This document shows, one piece after another, positions 1 through 8,266 of a stretch of 64,000 nt of DNA. The position numbers and the translations under genes are program-made. The DNA is from Elusimicrobiota bacterium. Its GTDB lineage: Bacteria; Elusimicrobiota; Elusimicrobia; UBA1565; UBA9628. The DNA lies in NCBI GenBank assembly GCA_016218545.1, contig JACRDQ010000018.1, forward strand, positions 1-64,000, in the 5' to 3' direction. Every line of letters starts with the position of its first letter. Positions within the stretch are counted from its first letter, which is position 1. Under the pieces are notes generated by a model, which saw nothing but the letters and a program-made list of their open reading frames with translations, was not told where the DNA came from and made no database searches.

Positions 1-1
1 C

Positions 2-514
2 CTGCCCCGACTTGGCCTTGGCATCAATGCCAAGTTCGTTCGGACCAACATCGGCTCAGACACGGGCTACACCGCGGCCTTTGACCTGGGCTCACGCTAC
101 GAGCTGGGCAAGTTCGGGCCAGGAGCCATGAGCGCAGGTCTCGCTTTCCAGAACCTGGGGCCTGGGATTCGGATGCTCGACCAGAGCAGTCAGCTTCCCT
201 TGACCCTTGCAGGCGGGCTGGGCTACAAACTGCCTTTCGGCCTGACCGTGGGCTTGGACTACAGGAACAGGCCCTATTCCGGGAGTTCCGAGGTGAGCCT
301 GGGGTCTGAGCTCTCGGTAGGTCCGCAACTGGCATTGCGCATGGGGTATGCGTCCACGCATGGGCTGATCTCAGGGGCGTATAAGACGAGCGAGCTGATG
401 GGCTTGGCAGCGGGATTCGGGGTCAAGGCCTATGGCATGAGCCTGGACTATTCCATGACGCCTTTTGGCGGGCTTGGGAACAGCCACAGGATCAGCCTGG
501 GCGCGAGGTTCTAA
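2..514 (+). CDS. PorV/PorQ-type outer-membrane protein, 3' part only
   Basis: The frame is open from base 2 to a TAA at 512-514, so the 5' end lies outside the window and 170 residues remain. The visible part alternates short hydrophobic and glycine-rich strands (for example 'GLGYKLPFGLTVGLDYR') and ends in an aromatic residue ('SLGARF'), as expected of a transmembrane beta-barrel. The pattern of repeated 'GLAFQNLGPG'-type strands resembles the C-terminal half of PorV/PorQ family proteins, which work in the outer membrane, in some groups with the type IX secretion system. The stop directly abuts the murG start. Family assignment rests on pattern only; another porin-like barrel is possible. 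Confidence 0.55.
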   Translation: MPRLGLGINAKFVRTNIGSDTGYTAAFDLGSRYELGKFGPGAMSAGLAFQNLGPGIRMLDQSSQLPLTLAGGLGYKLPFGLTVGLDYRNRPYSGSSEVSLGSELSVGPQLALRMGYASTHGLISGAYKTSELMGLAAGFGVKAYGMSLDYSMTPFGGLGNSHRISLGARF

Positions 515-1639
515 GTGGCGGAGAGCTCAGGAACTCTCAGAAGGGTTGTCATCGCAGCTGGAGGCACGGGCGGGCACTTCTACCCCGGCCTGGTCCTGGC
601 CAAGACCCTCAGGGAGCGCGGCTGGCAGGTCCTCTTCCTCACGCGCAAGGCCGACCCCAGCCTGGAGACGCTCGAAGCCGAGGGCATCCCGTACGCCGAA
701 CTCGACCTGGGAGGGCTCTCGCGCAGGCCCTCCTTGGAGTGGCTCGCCTTCCTGGCCAAGGCAGCGGGCTCGACGAGGCTCGCCCTCAGGGTCCTTTCCG
801 ATTTCCAGCCGAGCGTGGTGGTGGGCATGGGCGGCTACCTCACCTTCCCTGCCATCGCCGCAGCGGCCCGGCAGGGCGTTCCCCGAGCCGTGCACGACTC
901 CAACGCGGTCCTGGGCCTGGCCAACAGGACTGCCCTCCTCCTGGGAGCGAAGCTCTTCTGGGGCCTGCCTCCCATGGATGCCTGCGGGGGGAAGGTCACG
1001 GGCACGCCCATCCGGCCCGCGCTCTGGAAGCCCGGAGACGCGGCTTCAGCCAGGACCAGGCTCGGCCTGGGTCCCTCCACCGCGACCCTGCTCGTGTTCG
1101 GCGGCTCCCAAGGAGCCAGGGGAGTCAACCTCGCCGTGCCTCAAGCAGCGGCCACGGCCCTGACCGAGGGGGGGGCGCTCCAGGTCGCCCATCTGGCAGG
1201 AGGCAAGGACGCCCAAGCCGTGCGCTCGGCCTATGTCCAAGCCGGGGTCAAGGCCGCGGTCTTCGAGTATCTCTCGGACATGGAGACCGCCTACGCGGCC
1301 GCTGACCTGGTCTTGTGCAGGTCCGGGGCGAGCACCCTGGCTGAACTGGCAGCCTTGAGGAAGCCCGCGCTCCTCGTGCCCTACCCTCACGCCAGCGCGG
1401 ACCACCAGACCCATAATGCCCGCGTCTTCGCCAAGGCCGGGGCAGCGGTCCTGGTGCCCGAGGAGGCCCTGGCGGAACGCCTCCCCGGCCTGCTCAAGGA
1501 CCTCCTGCTCAGCTCCCCCAGCGCAGAGCTCCTCTCCAGGATGTCAGGGTCCTACATCAAGCTCGGGCTCCCCATGCCCGAGGAGGCCGCTTCCTCCCTG
1601 GCCTCGGAGGTCGAGGCCCTGGCTTCCGGCGGACGTTGA
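515..1639 (+). CDS. murG: UDP-GlcNAc:undecaprenyl-PP-MurNAc-pentapeptide GlcNAc transferase
   Basis: MurG turns lipid I into lipid II on the inner face of the cytoplasmic membrane, the last cytoplasmic step of peptidoglycan precursor synthesis. The 374-residue length is typical. The N-terminal GGTGGH loop is at residues 16-21, a G-rich 'GMGGYLTFP' loop follows, and the C-terminal Rossmann domain carries 'FGGSQGARGVN' and the nucleotide-sugar site 'RSGASTLAEL' followed by 'HASADHQTHNA'. The GTG start at 515 immediately follows the TAA of the upstream barrel gene, so the two are probably co-transcribed. No other mur or fts gene of the usual dcw cluster is adjacent. Confidence 0.95.
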   Translation: MAESSGTLRRVVIAAGGTGGHFYPGLVLAKTLRERGWQVLFLTRKADPSLETLEAEGIPYAELDLGGLSRRPSLEWLAFLAKAAGSTRLALRVLSDFQPSVVVGMGGYLTFPAIAAAARQGVPRAVHDSNAVLGLANRTALLLGAKLFWGLPPMDACGGKVTGTPIRPALWKPGDAASARTRLGLGPSTATLLVFGGSQGARGVNLAVPQAAATALTEGGALQVAHLAGGKDAQAVRSAYVQAGVKAAVFEYLSDMETAYAAADLVLCRSGASTLAELAALRKPALLVPYPHASADHQTHNARVFAKAGAAVLVPEEALAERLPGLLKDLLLSSPSAELLSRMSGSYIKLGLPMPEEAASSLASEVEALASGGR

Positions 1640-1658
1640 AGGCCGGGCCCAAGTTAGC

Positions 1659-1664
1659 TAACAT
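1659..1664 (+). promoter_or_regulatory. -10 element of the Crp/Fnr gene, leaderless spacing
   Basis: TAACAT lies in the 31-bp gap after murG. Its last base is seven positions before the A of the ATG at 1671, so a start at +1 would coincide with the start codon. There is no Shine-Dalgarno sequence before the ATG. No good -35 is visible. Confidence 0.45.
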
Positions 1665-1670
1665 ACCTCC

Positions 1671-2357
1671 ATGTCCATCCAGATACTGAGGAAGATCCCA
1701 TTCTTGAGCGCGGTCTCGACCCGTCATCTCAAGTCCATCCTCAAGATCTCCCAGATCCGGCAGTACGGCGCCGGCCAGCAGATCTTCACCAAGGACGAGT
1801 TCGGCAACCAGATGTTCATCGTGATCTCGGGCAGGGCCAAGATCTTCGTCCGCTCGGCCGCCAAGAAGAGCAAGACCATCGCGTACTTCCACCCCGGGGA
1901 CTTCTTCGGCGAGATGGCTCTCCTGCAGGGAAAGCCCCGCTGCGCCTCGGCCGAGGCCGTGGAGGACTCCCAGCTCCTCGTCATCCGGCGCTCGGACTTC
2001 CGCCGGACCCTGCTTTCGGACCCTCACCTGACCTACTTCCTGCTCTGCACGGTCTCCGAGCGCCTGCGCCGCGCCAACGAGGAGCTCGAGAGCCTGCTCT
2101 TCCGCAACATCCTCGGCCGGGTCTCCAAGACCCTCTACGCCCTGGCCACCTCCTCGGGCAGGAAGACCGGAGACGGCCACGAGCTCTCGGACCGCTACAC
2201 CCACCAGGAGCTGGCCGACATCGTGGGCACGACCCGGGAGCCCCTCACGCGGGCTCTCTCGACGTTGAAGCGCGCCAACATCCTGGACATGAGGCGCGGC
2301 CGCCTCTTCATCAGGGACACCCGCAAGCTCGCGGCCCTCTGCCCGGAACCTAATTAG
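1671..2357 (+). CDS. Crp/Fnr-family transcriptional regulator
   Basis: A 228-residue cytoplasmic regulator. Residues about 15-125 form a cyclic-nucleotide-binding (cupin) domain with 'GDFFGEMALLQGKPR', the phosphate-binding-cassette pattern. The long dimerisation helix follows, then a winged helix-turn-helix near the C-terminus ('HQELADIVGTTREPLTRAL'). There is no N-terminal cysteine cluster, so it is not an Fnr-type iron-sulfur sensor. The cassette reads 'PRCASA' instead of the usual 'PRSAT', so cAMP binding is not assured. It stands alone between murG and tRNA-Ala, and its target and ligand cannot be read from context. Confidence 0.9.
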   Translation: MSIQILRKIPFLSAVSTRHLKSILKISQIRQYGAGQQIFTKDEFGNQMFIVISGRAKIFVRSAAKKSKTIAYFHPGDFFGEMALLQGKPRCASAEAVEDSQLLVIRRSDFRRTLLSDPHLTYFLLCTVSERLRRANEELESLLFRNILGRVSKTLYALATSSGRKTGDGHELSDRYTHQELADIVGTTREPLTRALSTLKRANILDMRRGRLFIRDTRKLAALCPEPN

Positions 2358-2405
2358 TGCACCGCGACCACGGCGGCATCGCGCCTCCGAAGTAGCCCCG
2401 CTTTT

Positions 2406-2414
2406 TGGTAGAAT
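2406..2414 (+). promoter_or_regulatory. Extended -10 promoter of tRNA-Ala
   Basis: TGG-TAGAAT forms an extended -10 (TGn) element about 38 bases before the mature tRNA. No convincing -35 is seen 17 bases upstream. Confidence 0.5.
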
Positions 2415-2451
2415 ATCACCGCAGGACTCGCCGTAGGCGATAGAAGCTTTC

Positions 2452-2524
2452 GGGCGTGTAGCTCAGTTGGGAGAGCGCCTCGTTCGCAACGAGGAGGTCG
2501 CAGGTTCGATTCCTGTCACGTCCA
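2452..2524 (+). tRNA. tRNA-Ala (anticodon CGC)
   Basis: A complete cloverleaf can be drawn. The acceptor arm GGGCGTG pairs with CACGTCC (one G-U), the D arm is GCTC/GAGC, the anticodon arm is CCTCG/CGAGG with loop TTCGCAA (anticodon CGC, reading GCG), and the T arm contains GGTTCGATTCC. The discriminator is A and CCA is not encoded. A strong terminator follows at once, so it is a single-gene unit. Confidence 0.95.
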
Positions 2525-2530
2525 ACTCTC

Positions 2531-2560
2531 AAGGCCCTCCTTCGGGAGGGCCTTTTCTTT
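2531..2560 (+). terminator. Rho-independent terminator after tRNA-Ala
   Basis: The stem GGCCCTCC/GGAGGGCC with a TTCG tetraloop is followed by TTTTCTTT. It begins seven bases after the tRNA and is the clearest intrinsic terminator in the window. Confidence 0.9.
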
Positions 2561-2587
2561 GCCTGCTTGACCTTTCCGCCTGAGCCT

Positions 2588-2596
2588 TGTTAGTAT
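2588..2596 (+). promoter_or_regulatory. Extended -10 promoter of the Spy-like gene
   Basis: TGT-TAGTAT lies about 50 bases before the ATG at 2646. A GAGGAGGAG Shine-Dalgarno precedes that ATG, so this transcript would have a normal leader. Confidence 0.4.
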
Positions 2597-2645
2597 CTGG
2601 CCTACAGTCGTCAACGCGGCCCAAGGCCGCGAGGAGGAGTCCCTC

Positions 2646-3266
2646 ATGAGAATCTCATCCGCCGTCGCAGTCAGCGCCCTTTTCGTGCTGTGCTCAGGCC
2701 TGGTCTCGGCCAAGGAGCCGCCCAAGGCAGGCAGCCAGGCAGAGGCTGAGGGAGGCAAGCCCGGCAGGAAGGACGCCAATCCCCAGGAACAGCTCTACGC
2801 CAAGCTCCCCGACAAGCTCGCGACCGAGCTCGAGCTCACGGACGCCCAGAAGACCCAGGTCAAGGCCGCGGTGGAGAAGTCCCGGGCCAAGCTCGAGGCC
2901 ATGCAGGCGGAAATGAAGACCCTGCATGAGAGGATGCGCAAGGAGATGTTCTCCATGAAGGAAGGCATCCGGGAGAACCTCACCATGGACCAGAAAGAGC
3001 GCTTCGACATGGTCATCGCCAAGTTCATGGGCAGGATGATGGGCGGCGGACAGGGCATGGGCCCGGGCGGCAGGCAGGGCATGCGGGGCGGCATGGGCCC
3101 CCAGGGCAGGCAGGGCATGATGCGCGGCGAGCCCGGCATGGACGAGGAAGGCATGGACCCTGAGGCTGCCATGCGCCGCAAGATGAAGATGCGCCGCATG
3201 AAGAAGATGCAGGAACCGGGCTTCGAGGAGGAAGGAGAGATCGAGGGCGGGCCGGAAGGCGACTAG
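2646..3266 (+). CDS. Spy/CpxP-like LTxxQ periplasmic protein with Met-rich tail
   Basis: A 206-residue exported protein. A signal peptide (residues 1-22, ending 'GLVSA') is followed by a short charged linker. A helical region carries two LTxxQ-type motifs ('LELTDAQKTQVKAAVE' and 'NLTMDQKERF') separated by about 45 residues, the layout of Spy/CpxP envelope-stress chaperones. The last 75 residues are unusual: 'GRQGM'/'GRMMGGGQGMG' repeats, then 'KMKMRRMKKM', then an acidic end. Such Met/Gly/Arg-rich tails could bind soft metals or RNA, but that is inference. It has its own promoter and an AGGAGG ribosome site and faces mltG tail to tail. Confidence 0.75.
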   Translation: MRISSAVAVSALFVLCSGLVSAKEPPKAGSQAEAEGGKPGRKDANPQEQLYAKLPDKLATELELTDAQKTQVKAAVEKSRAKLEAMQAEMKTLHERMRKEMFSMKEGIRENLTMDQKERFDMVIAKFMGRMMGGGQGMGPGGRQGMRGGMGPQGRQGMMRGEPGMDEEGMDPEAAMRRKMKMRRMKKMQEPGFEEEGEIEGGPEGD

Positions 3267-3281
3267 CCCGCCTCAGCCTCT

Positions 3282-4262
3282 CTAAGGCTGGCCGGCCCTG
3301 CGCAGGGCCGCCTTCTGGAGCTTCAGCTCCGCCTTGAAGCGGGCCTTGGCCTTGAGGTGCTCGGCCAGGGTGGAGGTGAAGACGTGGCCGCCCTTGGCGT
3401 CGGCCACGAAGAAGATGGCGTCCGTGGCCGCGGGCTTGAGCACGGCCTCCACCGAGGCCAGGCCCGGGCTGCAGATGGGGCCCGGCGGCAGGCCGAAGTG
3501 GTTGTAGGTGTTGTAGGGCGACGCCGTGCGCAGGTCCGCCAGGGTCAGCCCCTTCTTCCAGTACCCCAGGGCGAACTGCACGGTCGGGTCGGCTTCGAGC
3601 ATCATCCTCTTGCGCAGGCGGTTGAGATAGACCGCCGCGATGGCGGGCTTCTCCGACTGCGCCGCGGCCTCGCGCTCGACGATGGAGGCCAGAGTCACGA
3701 CCTGGAGCAGGCTCAGGTTCGGACCGGCCGAGGCGGCCGCCACCACGGGCTCGACGCGGCGGGAGAACTCGTCGCGCATCCGCTGAGCGATCTGCGCCGC
3801 GCCCCAGTGCTTGTCGAAGTTGTAGGTCGTGGGGAAGAGGAAGCCCTCGAGCCTGCGCTCGGCCACCAGGTCCTGGAACTCCGCGGCCCGGCACAGCCCC
3901 AGGGCCTCCAGGCGCTCGCCGATCTGCCGGGCGGAGAAGCCCTCCGGGATGACGACGCGCACGTCGTTGGCCGTGCCGGCCCTGAGGGTCGCCAGGACCT
4001 CGAGCATCGAGGCCCCGCTCTTGAACCTGTAGTCCCCGGGCTTGAGGCTGCGCTCGGCCCCCGTGACCTTGGCGGCCAGGCGGAAGAGGAGAGCGGAGCG
4101 GACCACGCCCTTCTCCTCCAGGACGCGGCTCGTCGCGGTCGCGGACTGCCCCTGGGGGATGGAGACCTCGATCTCGCCTTCCGCCGCCCGGCACCGGGGC
4201 GAGGACACGAGGGTCGCCCCGAAGACGAGCGCGGCCGCGACGACGCAGTGGGGGCGGCTCAA
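3282..4262 (-). CDS. mltG: Endolytic murein transglycosylase (YceG/MltG family)
   Basis: MltG cuts nascent glycan strands at the inner membrane and ends peptidoglycan polymerisation. The 326 residues include an N-terminal hydrophobic segment, a LysM-like region ('LKPGDYRFKSGASMLEVL'), and the catalytic core with 'LASIVEREA', whose Glu is the expected catalytic residue. The family signature 'SPYNTYNHFGLPPGPICSPG' is also present. The TTG start at 4262 overlaps the TGA of the FecR-like gene upstream (TTGA). It is the last gene of the long minus-strand operon. The N-terminal segment reads more like a signal peptide or weak anchor than a long cytoplasmic arm. Confidence 0.92.
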   Translation of the reverse strand: MSRPHCVVAAALVFGATLVSSPRCRAAEGEIEVSIPQGQSATATSRVLEEKGVVRSALLFRLAAKVTGAERSLKPGDYRFKSGASMLEVLATLRAGTANDVRVVIPEGFSARQIGERLEALGLCRAAEFQDLVAERRLEGFLFPTTYNFDKHWGAAQIAQRMRDEFSRRVEPVVAAASAGPNLSLLQVVTLASIVEREAAAQSEKPAIAAVYLNRLRKRMMLEADPTVQFALGYWKKGLTLADLRTASPYNTYNHFGLPPGPICSPGLASVEAVLKPAATDAIFFVADAKGGHVFTSTLAEHLKAKARFKAELKLQKAALRRAGQP

Positions 4263-5101
4263 GGCTTCTTGCGGTCCCTGAGGATCCTCTGGCGCCGCTT
4301 CTCCATCTTCTCCTGCGACGGATGCGGCCCCGAGGGGCCCTGGCGCCGGATCCGTCGCTGCTGGGCCTTCTCCTTGAGCTGCTTCATCTTCTCGCGGGAA
4401 CGCTCCATCCAGCGCTGGCGGAGCTCCACGCGCTTCTCCGGGGTCAGGGAGGCCCAGCGCTTCTTGAGCTGGCTGATCCTCCGGCCCAGGCCGCGGACGG
4501 AGTTGCGGTGCCTCATGAGGCGCTTGAGCACGTAGGGGGGAAGAGGCCGCTCGCCGCGGCGCACCACGGTCTCCTGGTTCATCATGAGGCGCTCGGGCTC
4601 GCCGCCCTCGGCGGCCGTCACCTCGACCTTGCCCTCGTCGAAGACGCCGACCGCGGTCTCGCCGCCCTCGGCCTCGCCCGCCACCTCGAGCCCGAACTCG
4701 GTCCCGCGCACCGCGCAGACCGCGGTCGGGGTCCGGACCCGGAAGCCGGAGCCTCCGAGGAGCGAGCCGATCTTCGCCAGGAGGCTGCCGAAGCCCAGGT
4801 GGAGCTCGGAGCCGGCCTTGCGCGTCGCGTTGACGGTCAACTGGGAGTTGGCCTTCAAGACGACCACGGATTCGCCCTCGAACGCGGCCTCGGCGTAGCC
4901 GTCCGCTCCGGTCTTGAGGCGGTCGCCTTCCTCGAGGGGCATGTCCTTCTCCGCGGCCAGGCCCTCGGGGTCGCCGCCCGGGACGAAGATGGTCACCGAA
5001 CCCTTGACCTCCGTGAGCCTCGCCTCGAAGCGGTCCTCCTGGCCGAAGGCCGGGGCGCTCAGCGCGGCCGCGACGACGAAGACGTGACAGAGCATTCTCA
5101 T
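4259..5101 (-). CDS. FecR-domain periplasmic protein with long basic C-terminal tail
   Basis: The 280 residues begin with a signal peptide ('MRMLCHVFVVAAALSAPAFG'). A FecR domain follows (roughly residues 25-190) with the usual pattern 'VKGSVTIFVPGG...LEEGDRLKTGADGYAEAAF', 'SVVVLKANSQLTV' and 'VRTPTAVCAVRGTEFGLEV'. The last 90 residues are very rich in Arg, Lys and Gln and are predicted helical, ending 'RRQRILRDRKKP'. Free FecR domains in secreted proteins are common in several Gram-negative lineages and are not tied to iron uptake. The ATG overlaps the tyrS stop (ATGA), and the stop overlaps the mltG start. Its role is unknown; an envelope binding role near MltG is a guess. Confidence 0.75.
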   Translation of the reverse strand: MRMLCHVFVVAAALSAPAFGQEDRFEARLTEVKGSVTIFVPGGDPEGLAAEKDMPLEEGDRLKTGADGYAEAAFEGESVVVLKANSQLTVNATRKAGSELHLGFGSLLAKIGSLLGGSGFRVRTPTAVCAVRGTEFGLEVAGEAEGGETAVGVFDEGKVEVTAAEGGEPERLMMNQETVVRRGERPLPPYVLKRLMRHRNSVRGLGRRISQLKKRWASLTPEKRVELRQRWMERSREKMKQLKEKAQQRRIRRQGPSGPHPSQEKMEKRRQRILRDRKKP

Positions 5102-6273
5102 GACGTGCCTCCCTGGATCAACCGCACTCGGACGAACTGATGCTTGCCTACCTGGAGGACGAAGGGCCCGGGTCCGGGCAGGGAGCCGTCCTCCTTGGCC
5201 TTCTCCCCGTCCACCTTGACCCCTCCCTGCGCGATGAGGCGGCGCGCCTCGTTGCGGGACTTGACGGCCCCGGCCTTGAGCACGACCTCGCTCAGCGCGA
5301 GGCCCGCGGGCAGGGAGACCTCCTTGATGTCCGCCGGGATCTGACGCTTGCTGAAGGTCTCGTCGAACCACGCCCCCTCGGCGTCGGCGGCCTCAGGGCC
5401 GTGGAAGCGCGCCACCAGCAGGCGCGCCAGGGCCTTCTTGGCCTCCATGGGGTGGAGGCCGCGGACCCCAGGCATCGCCTCGGTGGTGAGCAGCTCGTAG
5501 AAGGAGTACATGACGTCGTCGGTGACGCTCATGACCTTGCCGAACATCTCCCGGGCCGGGTCGCTGATGCCGATCGAGTTCCCATAGGACTTGGACATCT
5601 TCTTGACCCCGTCGGTTCCGAGCAGGAGCGGCAGGGTGAGCACGGCCTGAGAGGGCTGGCCCGCGTCCGCCTGCATGCGCCGGCCCATGAGGAGGTTCGT
5701 GATCTGGTCGTTGCCGCCCAGCTCCACGTCGGCCTTGACCGCGACCGAGTCCTGGCCCTGGAACACCGGGTAGAGGGTCTCCAGCATGGTCAGGGGGGAG
5801 TTCTCGGCCAGCCGGGCCTTGAAGTCGTCGCGGGCCAGGGTCTGCTGCACCGTGACGCGCTTGAGCGCGTCCAGCAGGCCCTCTCCCAGGAAGGGCTTGA
5901 GCCACTCGGAGTTGAAGCGCAGCTCCGTGCGGGAGCGGTCCAGGATCTTGTAGGCCTGCTCCTGGTAGGTGGCGGCGTTGGCCCGGATCTGCTCGACGGA
6001 GAGCGGGGGCCTGGTCGTGTCGCGGCCCGAGGGGTCTCCGATCATGGCCGTGAAGTCGCCGATGATGAGGACCGCGGCGTGCCCGAGCGATTGGAAGGCC
6101 GCCAGGCGGCTCAAGATCACGCTGTGGCCCAGGTGCAGGTCGGCCGAGGTCGGGTCCACCCCGAGCTTGACGCGCAAAGTCCGGCCGGAGGCGAGCTTGT
6201 CCTTGAGCTCGGCCTCGTTGACGACCGCGGTCGCGCCGCGGGTGCAGAGTTCCAGCTGTGCCTGCAGATCCAT
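5098..6273 (-). CDS. tyrS: Tyrosyl-tRNA synthetase
   Basis: A class I aminoacyl-tRNA synthetase charging tRNA-Tyr in the cytoplasm. At 391 residues it has the normal length. The HIGH-type motif is HLGH at residues 47-50 within 'DPTSADLHLGHSV', the tyrosine/ATP pocket 'GDFTAMIGDPSGRDTTRPP' follows, and KMSKS is at 225-229. The C-terminal S4-like RNA-binding domain is visible ('EVVLKAGAVKSRNEARRLIA', 'GGVKVDGEKA'). It lies seven bases downstream of priA and overlaps the FecR gene by four bases. Confidence 0.96.
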   Translation of the reverse strand: MDLQAQLELCTRGATAVVNEAELKDKLASGRTLRVKLGVDPTSADLHLGHSVILSRLAAFQSLGHAAVLIIGDFTAMIGDPSGRDTTRPPLSVEQIRANAATYQEQAYKILDRSRTELRFNSEWLKPFLGEGLLDALKRVTVQQTLARDDFKARLAENSPLTMLETLYPVFQGQDSVAVKADVELGGNDQITNLLMGRRMQADAGQPSQAVLTLPLLLGTDGVKKMSKSYGNSIGISDPAREMFGKVMSVTDDVMYSFYELLTTEAMPGVRGLHPMEAKKALARLLVARFHGPEAADAEGAWFDETFSKRQIPADIKEVSLPAGLALSEVVLKAGAVKSRNEARRLIAQGGVKVDGEKAKEDGSLPGPGPFVLQVGKHQFVRVRLIQGGTS

Positions 6274-6280
6274 AGGGTTA

Positions 6281-8263
6281 TTACAGCAAATCGTAGGGGT
6301 CGACGACGACCTTGGCCCTCACCCCGGAGGCCGCGCGCACGGACCGGATGGCCGGCAGGGCGGCCTCCGCCTTGCCGGGGTCGAGGACCTTCACCAGGAG
6401 CTGCCTCCGGTGCCTGCCCCGCAGGACCGGCGGGATGCCGACCGCAGGGCCGAGCACCTGATGCCCTGCCGGGTCGAGGACGGCCTCGAGCCCCTCGGCC
6501 ATGGCTCCGGCCGCCTTCTCGACCGCGGCCTCGACCTTGCCGGAGAGCTCGACGCGGATGAGCGCGGAGAAGGGGGGATAGGCGAGCTCCCGGCGCGAGG
6601 CCAGCTCGCCGCGCACGAACTCCTCGTAGTCGCAAACCCTGGCCGCGCCCAGCGCGGCCAGGGTCGGGTGGGAGGTCTGGACGACCACTTCGCCCGGTTT
6701 GTCCCCTCTGCCGGAGCGGCCGGCCACCTGCATGAGGAGCTGCATCGTCCTCTCCGCGGCCCTGAAGTCGGGCATGTGCATCATGGTGTCGGCGTCCACC
6801 ACGCCGACCAGGGTCACGGAGGGGAAGTGGAAGCTCTTGGCCACCAGCTTGGTGCCCACGAGCACCTCGGCCTTGCCGGAGCGGAAATCCGAGAGGATCT
6901 TGCGGTCCGCGGCGGTCTCCTTCAAGGTGTCGCGGTCCATGCGCAGGACCTTCACCCCGGAGACGGCCTCCTTGAGCTCCGCGACCACCTTCTGGGTCCC
7001 GGTCCCGGCGACCCAGAGGGCCGCGTTGCCGCACTTGGCGCAGGCCGTCGCGACCGGGGCCGCCCGGCCGCAGTGATGGCACTGCATCTGGAAGCCCGCG
7101 GCCCCGCCCTGGTGCCGGATGCGCGCGACCCCGCAGGAGGAGCAGCGGTCCACCCACCCGCACTTGGAGCACATGACGAGGGTGGAATAGCCTCGGCGGT
7201 TGACGAGCAGGATGGACTGCTCCCCGCGCTCGCGGCGCTCCCGCAGCTTCTCCAGGAGGGTCCGAGAGATGCACAACTCGCCCAGCGGCTTGGGGCAGAC
7301 CGTGACGACAGGAGTCTCCTTGCAGCCCACGCGCTCGCGCATGACCAGGAGGCGCGCTCCGCCCCCCATGGCCAGATGGCAGGTCTCCAGCGAGGGCGTG
7401 GCCGAGCCCAGGACCACCAGGGCGCCGTGAGCCCTGCCGCGCTCCACGACCACCTCGCGGCCGTGGTAATAGGGCGGAGGGGACTCCTGCTTGAAGGACT
7501 CGTCCTGCTCCTCGTCGACCACCGCGAGCCTCAGGTCCCGGAACGGCAGGAGGGCCGCGGAACGCGCCCCGACCACCAGCTGGACCTTCCCCGAGGCGAG
7601 CCCGCTCCAGGCCAGGCTGCGCTCGCGGCTGCCGAGCTTGGAGTGCCAGAGCACCACGGGCACGCCGAGCCGGGCGCTGAACTCGTCGAAGAAAGGGCCG
7701 GTCAGGGAGATCTCAGGCAGCATGAAGAGGGCCTGGCCGCCGCCCTGCACCGCCTCGCGCAGGAGCCGGAGGTAGACCTCGGTCTTGCCCGAGGCCGGGA
7801 CTCCGAAGAGCACCGCGACCTCGTGGGTCCGGGAGCGCAGGCGCTCGATGAGCGCGGCCACGGACTCCTTCTGCCCCTCGGTCAATTCAAAGGAGGGTTC
7901 GGCCGTGTCCGGGGGAGCGTCCGAAGGACGCAGGGGGTCCCCAGGCGCCGGTGTTCTTATGAAAGGCGGCAGGAGGCAGCGGAGGCACTCGCCGATGGCC
8001 GCCCCGTAGCGGCGCGACATCCACCTGGCGGTCCCGAGCATCTCGCCGGAGAGGACGGGGACGGCGTCCACCACGGCCGCGAGGGGCTTGAGGGGCCGCC
8101 CTGGCTCGCCGTCGAAGACCGAGAGCACGGTCCCGGTCAGGAGGCGCGGGCCGAAGGCGGCGCGGACCCTGGCCCCCGGGGCCGCGGCCGAGAGCGCGGC
8201 CGGCACCTCGTAATGGTAGGTGTTGTGGATGGGGACCGGGAAGGCGACCTCCGCGATGCGCAT
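6281..8263 (-). CDS. priA: Primosomal protein N' (replication restart helicase)
   Basis: PriA recognises stalled forks and D-loops and reloads the replisome. The 660 residues show the N-terminal 3'-DNA-binding domain ('IHNTYHYEVP'), Walker A GVPASGKT at 154-161, Walker B DEEQ at 250-253 (most PriA proteins have DEEH), and helicase motif III 'GSATPSLET'. A zinc region follows with paired cysteines ('CSKCGWVDRCSSCG', 'CHHCG', 'CAKCG'), then motifs 'GTGTQKV', 'VGTKLVAKSFHFPSVTLVGV' and 'QVAGRSGRG'. It is in the minus-strand operon, three bases after the methyltransferase stop. Confidence 0.95.
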   Translation of the reverse strand: MRIAEVAFPVPIHNTYHYEVPAALSAAAPGARVRAAFGPRLLTGTVLSVFDGEPGRPLKPLAAVVDAVPVLSGEMLGTARWMSRRYGAAIGECLRCLLPPFIRTPAPGDPLRPSDAPPDTAEPSFELTEGQKESVAALIERLRSRTHEVAVLFGVPASGKTEVYLRLLREAVQGGGQALFMLPEISLTGPFFDEFSARLGVPVVLWHSKLGSRERSLAWSGLASGKVQLVVGARSAALLPFRDLRLAVVDEEQDESFKQESPPPYYHGREVVVERGRAHGALVVLGSATPSLETCHLAMGGGARLLVMRERVGCKETPVVTVCPKPLGELCISRTLLEKLRERRERGEQSILLVNRRGYSTLVMCSKCGWVDRCSSCGVARIRHQGGAAGFQMQCHHCGRAAPVATACAKCGNAALWVAGTGTQKVVAELKEAVSGVKVLRMDRDTLKETAADRKILSDFRSGKAEVLVGTKLVAKSFHFPSVTLVGVVDADTMMHMPDFRAAERTMQLLMQVAGRSGRGDKPGEVVVQTSHPTLAALGAARVCDYEEFVRGELASRRELAYPPFSALIRVELSGKVEAAVEKAAGAMAEGLEAVLDPAGHQVLGPAVGIPPVLRGRHRRQLLVKVLDPGKAEAALPAIRSVRAASGVRAKVVVDPYDLL

Positions 8264-8266
8264 CGC

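Noticed and set aside
3266..3290. Short hairpin CAGCC/GGCTG between the Spy-like gene and mltG
   Set aside because: The stem is five base pairs with no T-tract, too weak to call a terminator.
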